The position numbers and the translations under genes were made by a program. The notes beneath the pieces are model-generated. The model ran no database searches and had not been told where the DNA came from. It saw only the letters and a program-made list of their open reading frames with translations. From the NCBI GenBank assembly GCA_964532595.1, contig CAZHIQ010000004.1, forward strand, positions 124,001 through 188,000: a stretch of DNA of 64,000 nt, in the 5' to 3' direction. The DNA is from Chryseosolibacter sp964532595 (GTDB lineage: Bacteria > Bacteroidota > Bacteroidia > Cytophagales > Cyclobacteriaceae). The first letter of the stretch is position 1; every line of letters starts with the position of its first letter. Shown here one piece after another: positions 23,691 to 32,524 of the stretch.

Positions 23691-24905
23691 ATGAAAATGC
23701 ACCGCAGTACATCGGAAGCCGTCGTCACATCGCTTGCCATGATTTTCGGTGAAAGGCGATATGCCGATAAGGTTATTGAGAAGGTGCTTAAGCAAAATCC
23801 GCGCTGGGGTGCGCGTGATCGGCGGTTCATTGCCGAAACAACGTACGACATCGTCCGCTGGTACCGGTTGTATCGCTTTCTGTCGGATGCCGGACAGCAC
23901 GATTACTGGCACCTACTTGCAACCTGGTGCGTGATCCACAACGTTAAACTTCCGCCGTGGCAGGAGTTCGAACGTTTTTCCGCACAAAGTGTCCGGAAAC
24001 GCCAGGGGATGAACAATCTGGAACGCAAGGTACGCGAGTCAGTCCCCGACTGGCTCGATGAACGCGGCGAAACTGAACTTGGGGAAGAGCGATGGACGAA
24101 GGAACTCCACGCCCTGAATAAGGAAGCTCCGGTGGTGTTGCGTGCCAACAGGCTTAAAGTAGATAGTGGATCGTTGCAAGCGCAATTGGCCGACCTGGGT
24201 GTGACGACTCATCCAGTACCCGGGTTCGATGACGCACTGGTACTAGAGACCCGGCAAAATGTTTTCTCGATACCTCCTTTCAAGGAAGGACTCTTCGAAG
24301 TTCAGGATGCAGGTTCCCAGCTGATCGCTCCTTTTCTGCGGGTTGAGCCCGGAATGCGAATCATCGATGCCTGCGCGGGGGCTGGCGGAAAAACACTTCA
24401 CCTGGCGGCGCTCTGTCAAAACAAGGGGCGCATCATCGCGATGGATACCGAAGCATGGAAGCTGGAAGAACTGCAGCGAAGAGCACGGCGCGCTGGGGCC
24501 AGCAACATAGAGACTCGTGTAATTACCTCCGCCAAAGTAATAAAGCGCCTCGCCGAATCGGCAGACCGCTTGTTATTGGATGTTCCCTGTTCCGGAATGG
24601 GGGTGTTGAAAAGAAATCCCGATGCTAAATGGAAGTTGTCGCCAGAGTTTGTCGATGGCGTACGCCAGATTCAGCAAAAGATTTTGTCCGAATACAGCCG
24701 CATGCTAAAGCCGGGAGGATTGCTCGTTTATGCCACCTGCAGTGTCCTGCCCTCCGAAAACGAGCAACAAGTCGAACAGTTTCTTCTGCAACGCCCCGAC
24801 TTCACGTTAGTCGAACAACGTCATGTTTTTCCTTCCGATGGCTTCGACGGTTTCTATATGGCGTTGCTGAAGAAGGAAGGCGATCAAACGTCAAGCGCGT
24901 CGTAA
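23691..24905 (+). CDS. RsmB/NOP2-family RNA m5C methyltransferase
   Basis: A 404-residue class I SAM-dependent RNA cytosine-5 methyltransferase. The N-terminal part (SEAVVTSLAMIFGERRYADK onward) is a NusB-like helical region. The SAM motif is MRIIDACAGAGGKTLHLAAL, motif IV is LLLDVPCSGMGVLKRNPDAK and motif VI is LLVYATCSVLPSENEQQVE; both active-site cysteines are present. It likely modifies 16S rRNA, as RsmB does at C967, but other RNA targets are possible. I chose the ATG at 23691; the sequence CACCTTTGCATC just before it resembles Bacteroidota promoter -7 boxes with a very short leader. Its 3' end overlaps the convergent Dabb gene by 22 nt. Confidence 0.9.
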   Translation: MKMHRSTSEAVVTSLAMIFGERRYADKVIEKVLKQNPRWGARDRRFIAETTYDIVRWYRLYRFLSDAGQHDYWHLLATWCVIHNVKLPPWQEFERFSAQSVRKRQGMNNLERKVRESVPDWLDERGETELGEERWTKELHALNKEAPVVLRANRLKVDSGSLQAQLADLGVTTHPVPGFDDALVLETRQNVFSIPPFKEGLFEVQDAGSQLIAPFLRVEPGMRIIDACAGAGGKTLHLAALCQNKGRIIAMDTEAWKLEELQRRARRAGASNIETRVITSAKVIKRLAESADRLLLDVPCSGMGVLKRNPDAKWKLSPEFVDGVRQIQQKILSEYSRMLKPGGLLVYATCSVLPSENEQQVEQFLLQRPDFTLVEQRHVFPSDGFDGFYMALLKKEGDQTSSAS

Positions 24906-25201
24906 ATGACAACCTTTTCCCAAAGGTGGGAGCAGTTTTCAATAAATGCCTTGTGAACTGGATGTGTCTGGTATACATCATGGCCAGCCACATCATCAAA
25001 GAAAATAAGCTCAGATACGCTATAACTTCCGTCAACCACGGGGCGTTTTTCAACATCGGCAGGGACGCCAATGTGAAGGCCTCGAACGGTCTCAATTTGC
25101 CCGAGCGTTCGGAGACCCTCGATCAACTTGTCGCGATCTTCCTGCGATGCTGGATTCTTAAGCCAGAAAAGTACGTGATGAGCGAGCAGTTTTTTATTCA
25201 T
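24884..25201 (-). CDS. Dabb family (stress-responsive A/B barrel) protein
   Basis: A 105-residue single-domain protein with the family's start LLAHHVLFWLKNPASQEDRD, a central VRGLHIGVP strand and the terminal DVYQTHPVHKAFIENC helix. Dabb proteins form dimeric alpha/beta barrels; some bind or process small hydrophobic compounds, and most have no known reaction. No signal peptide is present. The 3' end overlaps the convergent methyltransferase gene by 22 nt without an intervening terminator. It begins 33 nt upstream of the ilvE2 stop region on the same strand. Confidence 0.85.
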   Translation of the reverse strand: MNKKLLAHHVLFWLKNPASQEDRDKLIEGLRTLGQIETVRGLHIGVPADVEKRPVVDGSYSVSELIFFDDVAGHDVYQTHPVHKAFIENCSHLWEKVVIYDALDV

Positions 25202-25234
25202 TGATCTGTAGGGTGCCTTTAGAATATTATGGAA

Positions 25235-26314
25235 TCAGGACTTCTTCACGATATGGTTCCATCCGTATGGATCGGGTTCGAGCCCAAGCCGCATGTTGTT
25301 CAATTTTTCTTTTACCTGAAGCTGAAGGCTTGTCGGACCTGCTTCCGGAATCTCGTAGTCTTCGCCATCAATGTGGATAACGGCGATCGGAGCTACAACG
25401 GCTGCGGTACCGGTTCCAAATGCCTCAGTAAGGGTACCCTTGAGGAAACCGTCTTTCACTTCGTCAATGGAAATCCGTCGCTCTTCTACAGGCATGATGT
25501 TCATATCCCGCGCTAACGTCAGAATAGAGTCGCGGGTCACCCCTTCCAGGATAGCGGAGCTCAGTTTGGGTGTAACAAGTTTGCCACCCAGGACGAACAT
25601 CACGTTCATCATGCCTACTTCATCGATATACTTATGTTCTTTGTGATCCGTCCAAAGGATCTGGTCGAACCCTTCCTGTCGGGCAATTTGCGTCGGATAG
25701 AAAGCACCGCCATAGTTTCCGGCACACTTGGCTGATCCCGTACCTCCTTCAGCGGTACGAACGAAGCGGTTTTCAACTTTTAACCGATAAGGCTTCGCCT
25801 GATACGGCCCTACCGGAGAAGTCATAATAATGAGGCGGTACTGGTCGGAGACCTTCACGCCTAAACGAGCCTCCGTCGCAAAGACCAGCGGGCGAATATA
25901 CAACGTCCCGTCTTCGGCGTTCGGAACCCAATCGGCATCGACGTCGACAAGTGATTCCAAAGCGGTCATGAAAAGTTCTTCCGGAACCGGAGGCATACAC
26001 ATCCGGTCGAGCGACTGATTGAGTCGCGCGAGATGTTTTTGGGGTCTGAAAATATTGATTTCGCCTGAGGCCGTGCGGAACGCCTTCATTCCTTCAAATA
26101 CCGACTGGCCATAGTGAAGCGACAACACAGCGGGGGAGACAGTGATGTCACCAAAGGGAACAATGCGTGCGTCGTTCCATACGCCTTTATCGTAGTCGGC
26201 CACAAACATATGGTCAGCAAGGTGGTGGCCGAACTCCAGTTTCTTGAAGTCTACACTGCTGATACGGGATTGCTTTACGCGTTCTACGCTGATGGTGGAA
26301 GTCGCTGTCGACAT
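25235..26314 (-). CDS. ilvE: branched-chain amino acid aminotransferase (second copy, BCAT type II)
   Basis: A 359-residue fold-type IV PLP aminotransferase of the longer BCAT group shared with eukaryotes: FGHHLADHMFVADYDKGVW at the N terminus, LHYGQSVFEGMKAFR, the PLP-lysine region GTGSAKCAGNYGGAFYPTQ, EVGMMNVMFV and KGTLTEAFGTGTAAVVAPI. It interconverts Leu, Ile and Val with their 2-oxo acids. It is only distantly similar to the 295-residue aminotransferase in the ilv operon and lies alone here, with no leader peptide that I can find, so it may serve catabolism or a constitutive need. Confidence 0.94.
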   Translation of the reverse strand: MSTATSTISVERVKQSRISSVDFKKLEFGHHLADHMFVADYDKGVWNDARIVPFGDITVSPAVLSLHYGQSVFEGMKAFRTASGEINIFRPQKHLARLNQSLDRMCMPPVPEELFMTALESLVDVDADWVPNAEDGTLYIRPLVFATEARLGVKVSDQYRLIIMTSPVGPYQAKPYRLKVENRFVRTAEGGTGSAKCAGNYGGAFYPTQIARQEGFDQILWTDHKEHKYIDEVGMMNVMFVLGGKLVTPKLSSAILEGVTRDSILTLARDMNIMPVEERRISIDEVKDGFLKGTLTEAFGTGTAAVVAPIAVIHIDGEDYEIPEAGPTSLQLQVKEKLNNMRLGLEPDPYGWNHIVKKS

Positions 26315-26454
26315 GGCGAATAGTTGTTTAGCGTGTGAATTTCAATATTATACGTGAAATTATCTAATGGTTTTCGAGTGCAAACGTTTTCTTTCCGGAT
26401 CTTTCTTCGTTGGAAGATAATCCGTTTGGAAAAAGCGGCTGCGCCGGATCAACG

Positions 26455-26928
26455 TCAGGGTTGGACGATGATTTCCGGCTCGTGTAGAACGGGGAAATTT
26501 ACCGACCGGGCAATGAAGCACATTTCATGAGCCCGCGAGTGAAGGGTTTCGGCTTTGCTCCGCATGTGTTCGGCGGCAATCGTTACGCGGGGCCGCAAGA
26601 TTACCCGCTCGAACTGACCGCTACCATCGCTGTTTTCCCGCATTTCCCCCGATGCTTCGTCGGTGTAATCCAGGACGATCACGTGATTGACGGCGCAGAG
26701 GTGGAGGTACCACAACATGTGACAACTGGAGAGAGAGGAGACGAAGGTATCTTCGGGCGTCCACCGGGCGGGATCTCCGCGGAAAGCGGCATCTGAACTC
26801 GCGGCGATGGGCGGCTTATCGGAAACGGTGATCAGGTGGTTGCGACTGTATGCATTGTAGGCACTGGTACCGGTGCCGAGGTTGCCCTGCCAGGTAACGA
26901 CAGCGGTGTAACGGTGTATTTTCTCCAT
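26455..26928 (-). CDS. OsmC/Ohr-family protein
   Basis: About 157 residues of the OsmC fold. Two conserved cysteines are visible, in SSLSSCHMLWYLHLCA and in EMCFIARSVNFPV, the pair that reduces organic hydroperoxides in OsmC and Ohr. The WxGN-like WQGNLGTGTSAY start and RWTPEDTFVSSL block also fit. The ATG at 26926-26928 shares its A with the TGA stop of the upstream GNAT gene (TGATG), indicating translational coupling; an in-frame start nine codons upstream would lie inside that gene. It probably protects against peroxides in the cytoplasm. Confidence 0.87.
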   Translation of the reverse strand: MEKIHRYTAVVTWQGNLGTGTSAYNAYSRNHLITVSDKPPIAASSDAAFRGDPARWTPEDTFVSSLSSCHMLWYLHLCAVNHVIVLDYTDEASGEMRENSDGSGQFERVILRPRVTIAAEHMRSKAETLHSRAHEMCFIARSVNFPVLHEPEIIVQP

Positions 26929-27467
26929 CAGGTAAGATCGCGTTTCATGAGCCAATCGGTTTGCGCATCATCGCCGAGCATAAAGATATGTTCACCGAAT
27001 TTGTTGAAACCGTTTTTCTCATAAAACGCAATAGCGCGTGAATTGTTTTCCCAAACCCCTAACCACGCGCTCCTGGCGCCACGTTTTCTCATGTGCGACA
27101 AACAGGTCTGGAGAAGCATGTGGCCAACGCGTTTCCCTATATAGTCGCGGTGCACGTAAAGGCGCTCGAGTTCAAGGGCTGTCGCATCATCAAGCTCTTC
27201 CGGGCGACGCTCACTTCTTACCTTCGCGTACCCAACCGCTTTCTTGCCATCGGTGGCAAGAAAGAACGTCGTTCCGGGTACTTGCATCTCCTGTTCAATG
27301 TTCTTGCGCGTGAACGTTTTGTTGATGTACCGGATCATGTTGTCCGGATCATTGTATTCATCAAACGTATCGCGGAACGTCTTGATCGCGAGCGCTACGA
27401 GGGCATCAACATCTTTGGCATTGCAGGTTCTCACCGAAATGCCCTCATTCATAATGGTGAGGTTCAT
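26928..27467 (-). CDS. GNAT family N-acetyltransferase
   Basis: A 179-residue acetyltransferase: ISVRTCNAKDVDALVALA at the N terminus, VGYAKVRSERRP, the acetyl-CoA-binding LERLYVHRDYIGKRVGHMLL (the R/Q-x-x-G-x-G/A motif in variant form) and ARSAWLGVWENNSRAIAFYEKNGF. It resembles RimI-type and SpeG-like acetyltransferases, but the acceptor is unknown. It is translationally coupled to the OsmC gene through a shared A in TGATG. It lies 10 nt after the second GNAT gene. Confidence 0.85.
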   Translation of the reverse strand: MNLTIMNEGISVRTCNAKDVDALVALAIKTFRDTFDEYNDPDNMIRYINKTFTRKNIEQEMQVPGTTFFLATDGKKAVGYAKVRSERRPEELDDATALELERLYVHRDYIGKRVGHMLLQTCLSHMRKRGARSAWLGVWENNSRAIAFYEKNGFNKFGEHIFMLGDDAQTDWLMKRDLT

Positions 27468-27477
27468 AGGCGGCGGA

Positions 27478-27945
27478 TTAGGTAAGGAGTAGTTCCATTT
27501 TTATGTCCGATCGCTGATAGGGACCGTCGACCGGTACTTCGCGGAACCCGAGTTTTCGGTACAGGTTCAGCGCCGGAACAAGTCTCGTGTTTGAATATAA
27601 TACGATTTTGGTTGCTCCGGAATGACGTGCCGCGTCGATTGCCTTTTCTGTCAGCGCCAGGCCGATTTTTCGGCCGCGGAACCGCTCGTCGACCGCAAGC
27701 TTCGAGAATTCGTAAGTATCTGATGAAAAGCGCTTTAGTGTGGCTGTTCCGACCCATTCGCCGTCGACACGGGCCATGAAAATTCGCCCGCCTTTTTTCA
27801 AAATGAATTCGTCCGGATGCTGAAGCATATCATAATCCGGAGGCTCCATTTTGAAGTACTTTTCAATCCATTCCCGGTTTAAGGCTTCAAAGATGGGCTG
27901 ATGTTCGGGGGCGTACTCTGCGATTTCTACGGTTGTTGCTGACAC
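27478..27945 (-). CDS. GNAT family N-acetyltransferase (GTG start)
   Basis: About 155 residues with VEIAEYAPEHQPIFEALNRE at the N terminus, the acetyl-CoA motif LAVDERFRGRKIGLALTEKA and IVLYSNTRLVPALNLYRKLG. It is closest to a MarR-associated/uncharacterised GNAT group (R-x-x-K-I-G form). No ATG is present before residue 40; GTG at 27945 (MSATTVEIAEYAP) or GTG at 27966 are the possible starts, and I favour the first from usual domain length. It is followed by the other GNAT gene after 10 nt, so the two acetyltransferases and OsmC form a small operon. Confidence 0.8.
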   Translation of the reverse strand: MSATTVEIAEYAPEHQPIFEALNREWIEKYFKMEPPDYDMLQHPDEFILKKGGRIFMARVDGEWVGTATLKRFSSDTYEFSKLAVDERFRGRKIGLALTEKAIDAARHSGATKIVLYSNTRLVPALNLYRKLGFREVPVDGPYQRSDIKMELLLT

Positions 27946-27997
27946 GGTTAATCCTGTTTGATCCACTGATAACAGAATTTGTCGGCGGCGGGTTTCC

Positions 27998-28858
27998 TCA
28001 CACTCCGGTGTCAGCCCCGTCCGAAATGATGAGCAAAAGTTCCTTGACCTCTTCCGCCTTATCGTGATCGCCCATCTTGTCGAACGACATAATCAGATTT
28101 CGCAGCACGCGTCGTACAATGTCAAGATTGCTGCACGGCTCGAAAAACGAAGGCTGGGGTGTCATGTGCAGTTCGGCGATGTAATTCTCAATGTCCTGAC
28201 GGGAAAAGATCAGTCCCTTGTTAAAGGCATTGATGTAGAACGGCGTGTGACGCTCGTCTTTATAGGTCAAAACAAACAAATTGGGGAGGTTCACACCGTA
28301 TACCGGAAGCTTGAGCTTCTGTGCGACGAGCATATAGATGACACAAAGGGTGATCGGGTTTCCTTTGCGGCTCTCGAGGACAATGTTGATCATCGAATTA
28401 CCCGGACTGTGAAAGTTCTTTGTGTTGGCACCGAACTTGAGCTTCCCGAAGATGACACTGTTGATGACCTTGACCTGGTCAAACGGATACAGGTCGGGCT
28501 TGAACTCGAGCCACGTTTCATAGTAGAGCTGTTCGAGTTCCTGGCGAAGCTTGATCAGTTCCAGGTCGGGGTATTGATAGGTGGCAACGATCCACATTCC
28601 GGTAAGCAGATCGTGATCTTCTCCTTCGTACCATTCGCGCAGGCGTTCGCGAAGAAGTTCATACTGGAGGGTATGGATTAAATCTTCAATGCGTCGCTGA
28701 ACCTGCGAATTGAAATTGCTTTCCCATTCCTGCTCGAGGAAAGGGATGATCTGTGTTCCCAGCGATAGAATTTTTTCCTGAACATGGCTGATGATCTGTT
28801 CGTCGTCGTCATCCAGCAGTGATATCAGCGCCTTAAATTCTTTCGATTCCATTCCCAT
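27998..28858 (-). CDS. SirB1-type transglutaminase-like protein
   Basis: A 286-residue protein. The N-terminal third is helical and acidic (EFKALISLLDDDDEQIISHV onward, HEAT-like). The middle holds the transglutaminase-like region: NSMINIVLESRKGNPITLCV, YMLVAQKLKLPVYGVNLPN and HTPFYINAFNKG. Where active transglutaminase-like enzymes have Cys-His-Asp, the NPITLCVIY Cys and downstream residues may correspond, but the pattern is that of SirB1/YchA family proteins, whose function is not settled. It has a polar C terminus. It is on its own, about 124 nt downstream from the carboxylase gene. Confidence 0.75.
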   Translation of the reverse strand: MGMESKEFKALISLLDDDDEQIISHVQEKILSLGTQIIPFLEQEWESNFNSQVQRRIEDLIHTLQYELLRERLREWYEGEDHDLLTGMWIVATYQYPDLELIKLRQELEQLYYETWLEFKPDLYPFDQVKVINSVIFGKLKFGANTKNFHSPGNSMINIVLESRKGNPITLCVIYMLVAQKLKLPVYGVNLPNLFVLTYKDERHTPFYINAFNKGLIFSRQDIENYIAELHMTPQPSFFEPCSNLDIVRRVLRNLIMSFDKMGDHDKAEEVKELLLIISDGADTGV

Positions 28859-28884
28859 AAATTACCCGAACCTTTCTTCAAGGT

Positions 28885-28911
28885 AAAAAAGTTTTCCGGT
28901 TAACTGAAAAC
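28885..28911 (-). terminator. weak terminator-like hairpin after the carboxylase gene
   Basis: On the minus strand GTTTTC (28906-28911) pairs with GAAAAC (28891-28896) across a 9-nt loop and is followed by six T (28885-28890). The stem is short and AT-rich, so this is a tentative call. It lies 72 nt after the stop of the acyl-CoA carboxylase gene. Confidence 0.4.
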
Positions 28912-28982
28912 GGCTTGCCTTAAAACCCGATCGGCTATCGGCTGTATTGCTGTGATCGACGCGTGTGCCCTTCAGTCGCGGA

Positions 28983-30602
28983 TTATGTCTGAATAACACC
29001 GACGTTGAACTTTTCGATAGGTGCGTGGTTGGCTGCGGCAATTCCGATGGATATAGCGTTTCGCGTATCGAGCGGGTCGATAACTCCATCTACCCACAAA
29101 CGCGAAGCGGCATAGTAGGGGCTGAGCTGCCGGTTGTATTGGTCGGAAATTTCCTTGAGAAGTTGCTCTTCCTCTTCGCCTGAGAGTTTTTTTCCGCGGG
29201 CTCTGATTTGCAGGAGTGTTTTCGCGGCGGAGGCGCCGCTCATGACTGCGATCTGGGCCGTAGGCCAGGCGAATATCAACCGGGGATCGTAAGCCTTGCC
29301 ACACATGGCGTAGTTTCCGGCGCCGTAAGAGTTGCCCATAATGATGGTGAATTTCGGCACTGTGGAATTGGCCATGGCATTAACCATCTTGGCTCCGTCT
29401 TTAATAATACCCCCGTGTTCCGCTTTGCTTCCCACCATGAATCCACTAACATCCTGCAAAAAGACGAGCGGAATCTTTCGCTGGTTGCAGTTCATGATAA
29501 AACGCGCAGCCTTGTCGGCAGCGTCGGAGTAGATGACGCCGCCCATTTGCATTTCACCCTTTCGTGTTTTGACAACTTTCCGTTGGTTGGCGATAATGCC
29601 CACAGCCCATCCGTCAATCCGCGCATAGCCACACAGTAGCGTCTTGCCGTAAAGGGCTTTGTATTCAACAAATTCCGAGTCATCGACCAGGCACTTGATA
29701 ACGTCGAGGGTATCGTACGGCTTGACCCGGTCGATGGGCATGTACTTATAGATTCCGGCGGGGTCTTCACGAGGTGGCCGGGGGGTAACGCGGTCAAATC
29801 CTGCCCGGTCGGGAGCCCCGAATCGCGAGAAGAGGGAGCGGATGTAGTCGAGACAGGCTTCGTCGTTGGGAAACTTGTTGTCCGTAACGCCCGATATTTC
29901 ACAATGGGTAGTGGCACCACCGAGGGTTTCGTTATCGATTTCTTCCCCTATGGCAGCCTTTACCAGGTATGAACCTGCAAGAAAAATCGAACCGGTCTTA
30001 TCGACGATCATGGCCTCGTCAGACATGATCGGCAGATACGCGCCCCCGGCGACACAGCTTCCCATAATCGCGGCGATCTGAATAATTCCCATGGCCGACA
30101 TCCGGGCGTTGTTGCGGAATTGCCGACCGAAGTGCTCCTTGTCAGGAAATATTTCGTCCTGCATCGGGAGAAATACACCTGCGCTGTCGACGAGATACAC
30201 GATAGGCAGACGGTTTTCCATCGCTATTTCCTGGGCGCGGAGATTCTTTTTTGCTGTAACAGGAAACCAGGCACCTGCTTTTACGGTGGCGTCGTTCGCT
30301 ACGATTACGCACTGGCGGCCTTCAACGAATCCGATACCGGTAACGACTCCGCCCGACGGGCATCCGCCGTACTCGGTATACATATCGTCACCGGCGAACA
30401 CGCCGATTTCGAGAAAAGCGGAGTTCTTGTCGATCAGGTACGCGATTCGTTCGCGTGCGGTGAGCTTGCCCTTCTGATGTTGTTCACCAATTTTTTTTTC
30501 GCCCCCGCCCAAACGCGTCTTTTTTTCTTTTTCGCGGAGCTGATAGATCAATTGCTTCATTTGATCCTCGTTCCGGTTGCGTTCGAGCTCGTGTTTGTCC
30601 AT
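28983..30602 (-). CDS. acyl-CoA carboxylase beta (carboxyltransferase) subunit
   Basis: A 539-residue biotin-dependent carboxyltransferase of the crotonase fold, closest by motif to methylcrotonoyl-CoA carboxylase beta. Features are RERIAYLIDKNSAFLEIG, VANDATVKAGAWFPVTAKK, QEIAMENRLPIVYLVDSAGVFLP, GSCVAGGAYLPIMSDEA and the acyl-CoA-binding IIMGNSYGAGNYAMCGKAYD with FAWPTAQIAVMSGASAAKT. It transfers carboxyl from carboxybiotin to an acyl-CoA; propionyl-CoA or geranyl-CoA are alternatives. The biotin carboxylase and biotin-carrier partner genes are not in this window. It is divergent in setting: downstream of the MlaD-like gene by 54 nt on the same strand. Confidence 0.9.
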   Translation of the reverse strand: MDKHELERNRNEDQMKQLIYQLREKEKKTRLGGGEKKIGEQHQKGKLTARERIAYLIDKNSAFLEIGVFAGDDMYTEYGGCPSGGVVTGIGFVEGRQCVIVANDATVKAGAWFPVTAKKNLRAQEIAMENRLPIVYLVDSAGVFLPMQDEIFPDKEHFGRQFRNNARMSAMGIIQIAAIMGSCVAGGAYLPIMSDEAMIVDKTGSIFLAGSYLVKAAIGEEIDNETLGGATTHCEISGVTDNKFPNDEACLDYIRSLFSRFGAPDRAGFDRVTPRPPREDPAGIYKYMPIDRVKPYDTLDVIKCLVDDSEFVEYKALYGKTLLCGYARIDGWAVGIIANQRKVVKTRKGEMQMGGVIYSDAADKAARFIMNCNQRKIPLVFLQDVSGFMVGSKAEHGGIIKDGAKMVNAMANSTVPKFTIIMGNSYGAGNYAMCGKAYDPRLIFAWPTAQIAVMSGASAAKTLLQIRARGKKLSGEEEEQLLKEISDQYNRQLSPYYAASRLWVDGVIDPLDTRNAISIGIAAANHAPIEKFNVGVIQT

Positions 30603-30656
30603 GGCCTGACAGGGAAAAATATGTTGCCAGCCCGCGTATGGCGGTGTGGTAACCGA

Positions 30657-31610
30657 TTAATTCTTCTCCCCGGCAGCGCGCTGTCGTTCAAGGTCGCGCT
30701 CAATCTTGCGACGACTCTTACCCAAAGGCGCCAGGAAGTGACGGGGATTTCTGCTGAAGTGCGTTGCGAGAGAATCCAGATTCATCAGCAGGTTGTTCAG
30801 ATTAACATAGAGCGAATCTTCGGTCAGCAGCTTGCTGGCCGTGTTATCGCCACTGTTGAGCGCTGATAGTGTTTCGTTTAACTTCGTCAGTGAATGCTGT
30901 GCTTTGTTAAGTGTATTGTTAAGTTCGAGCAATTTCAGCGAATCCGATAAAGTCTTGAAGTTCTTTAGGGTGGGCTGCAGTTCCGTCAGTGTCGTGTTGA
31001 GGTTCGCCCCAACTTCGTCAAAGGTGCCGGCCACTTTACCCATTTTATTATTGAGGTTGTAAAGGGTGTAGTTCAACTGGCGAGGAGTCGTTTCGAGGGC
31101 CCGGTTTGCCAGTGAGCTTGTGATGCGGAGGCTGTCGACGAGAGCATTGAGCTTCTGCAGGCTGTTTTTCAGCGTTGCCGCGATGGGCTCGGCATTTTCG
31201 GCAATGAGATCCGCTATACCCTTGGCAATATCCGCGCGGAGGGTGTCGCCGGGTTCGAGCCGGGGGCCGTCTGCGCCGCCCGACAGCTGAATGTACCGGT
31301 CGCCGAGGAGATCACCGTTAAGTATCGCGGTGGTTGATGTAGTGATTAGAATGTCGGAATTGATAGAAAGTTCGACTACGACGCGGTTCTTGCGCTGCTC
31401 AATGATCATATCGCTCACCCTGCCTACGGCGTATCCGTTAAGGAAGACCTGATTCGATTCCGTCAGGCCGTTGACGTTGTGATAGATAGCGTAGTACTTT
31501 TCGTCGGACGAGAAGAAGTCAATACCCTTAAGGAAGTTGAACCCGAAGTATAACAATACGATGGCTGAGATCATGAACAGGCCCACCTTGACTTCTTTCG
31601 ACAGCTTCAT
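30657..31610 (-). CDS. MlaD/MCE-family lipid transport protein
   Basis: A 317-residue protein with one N-terminal membrane segment (VGLFMISAIVLLYFGFNFLK), an MCE domain (YYAIYHNVNGLTESNQVFLN, VGRVSDMII, GDLLGDRYIQLSGG) and a long helical C-terminal part (from about residue 140). Such proteins form periplasmic hexamers that pass phospholipids between membranes with an MlaFE ABC transporter; no ATPase or permease is adjacent. It is encoded 37 nt downstream of the amidase and beside lptD, a set seen together in Bacteroidota, which supports an outer-membrane maintenance role. Confidence 0.88.
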   Translation of the reverse strand: MKLSKEVKVGLFMISAIVLLYFGFNFLKGIDFFSSDEKYYAIYHNVNGLTESNQVFLNGYAVGRVSDMIIEQRKNRVVVELSINSDILITTSTTAILNGDLLGDRYIQLSGGADGPRLEPGDTLRADIAKGIADLIAENAEPIAATLKNSLQKLNALVDSLRITSSLANRALETTPRQLNYTLYNLNNKMGKVAGTFDEVGANLNTTLTELQPTLKNFKTLSDSLKLLELNNTLNKAQHSLTKLNETLSALNSGDNTASKLLTEDSLYVNLNNLLMNLDSLATHFSRNPRHFLAPLGKSRRKIERDLERQRAAGEKN

Positions 31611-31647
31611 TCGGTCCGTTTAGTTACACTGATAGAATCTTCGGGCG

Positions 31648-32490
31648 TCAATTTATGGATTCTACTTCACTTTTGTATTCTTTGAAGGCTCTATATATAC
31701 CGGAGGCAATCAAATCCTGGCCGCGTTCACTGGCAAGGAACTCTTCTTCCTGCGGGTGCGAGAGGAATCCCGTCTCGATCAATACGCTCGGCATAGTGGT
31801 TTTCCACAGTACGACAAACCCAGCCTGTTTTACCCCCCGGCTTTTGCGTCCCGCCCGGTTCCGGAACTGATCTTCAACCTTTTGCGCGAAACGAAGGCTG
31901 CTTTCCTGATAAGCACTTTGAGTTAGGGAGAACAATATATAGGACTCCGGGCTGCTCGGGTCGAACCCTTCGTACCGTTCCTTATAGTTCTCATCCATGA
32001 GGATCACGGAGTTTTCCCGTTTTGCGACCTCGAAGTTGCTTTCGTCCTTATGCAATCCCATGACGTAGGTCTCCGTCCCGATTGCCCGTCCGCCCGGCAT
32101 CGAGTTGGCGTGGATGCAGATAAACAGGTCGGCATTGGCCCGGTTGGCTATGCGTGCCCGTTCGTCGAGGGACAGATAAGTATCGGTTTTTCGGGTGTAG
32201 ATGACTTTGACGCCGGGGACGTTCTTTTCGATGTAGTTGCCCACCTTCAGCGCTATTTTAAGGGCTACATCCTTTTCGAGAATTTTGGTGCCACGAGTGC
32301 CGGAATCGCGCCCGCCATGTCCTGCGTCGATGACAACTACGTCTACCTTAAATTCGTGATTGATAACTGTACTGGAGGAGTTTAGCAAGGTTATTGCTAT
32401 CAGAACTGCCGTAATGCCAATATTCCTCAAGGGCTGTACAATGTTAAATGGATTTGCAATACCTTTACCCAAAATTGTAAATTTTTCCAT
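31648..32490 (-). CDS. N-acetylmuramoyl-L-alanine amidase (Amidase_3)
   Basis: A zinc-dependent amidase of 280 residues that cuts peptidoglycan side chains. The N-terminal 45 residues include a hydrophobic segment (NIGITAVLIAITLLNSSST) for export. Catalytic-domain motifs are VVVIDAGHGGRDSG (zinc His), ILEKDVALKIA (zinc Glu), SLDERARIANRANADLFICI with HANS (zinc His) and SVLIETGFLSHPQEEEFL (catalytic Glu). I favour ATG at 32490, giving MEKFTILGKG; an upstream start lies within the divergent promoter. It is divergent to lptD, with only 34 nt between the start codons. Confidence 0.91.
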   Translation of the reverse strand: MEKFTILGKGIANPFNIVQPLRNIGITAVLIAITLLNSSSTVINHEFKVDVVVIDAGHGGRDSGTRGTKILEKDVALKIALKVGNYIEKNVPGVKVIYTRKTDTYLSLDERARIANRANADLFICIHANSMPGGRAIGTETYVMGLHKDESNFEVAKRENSVILMDENYKERYEGFDPSSPESYILFSLTQSAYQESSLRFAQKVEDQFRNRAGRKSRGVKQAGFVVLWKTTMPSVLIETGFLSHPQEEEFLASERGQDLIASGIYRAFKEYKSEVESIN

Positions 32491-32524
32491 AAAACATAAA
32501 CATTTTACCGTCAATTCGGGGACT

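Noticed and set aside
28064..28681. 205-codon plus-strand open frame inside the SirB1-type gene
   Set aside because: It is antisense to a gene with clear family motifs and shows no motif of its own.
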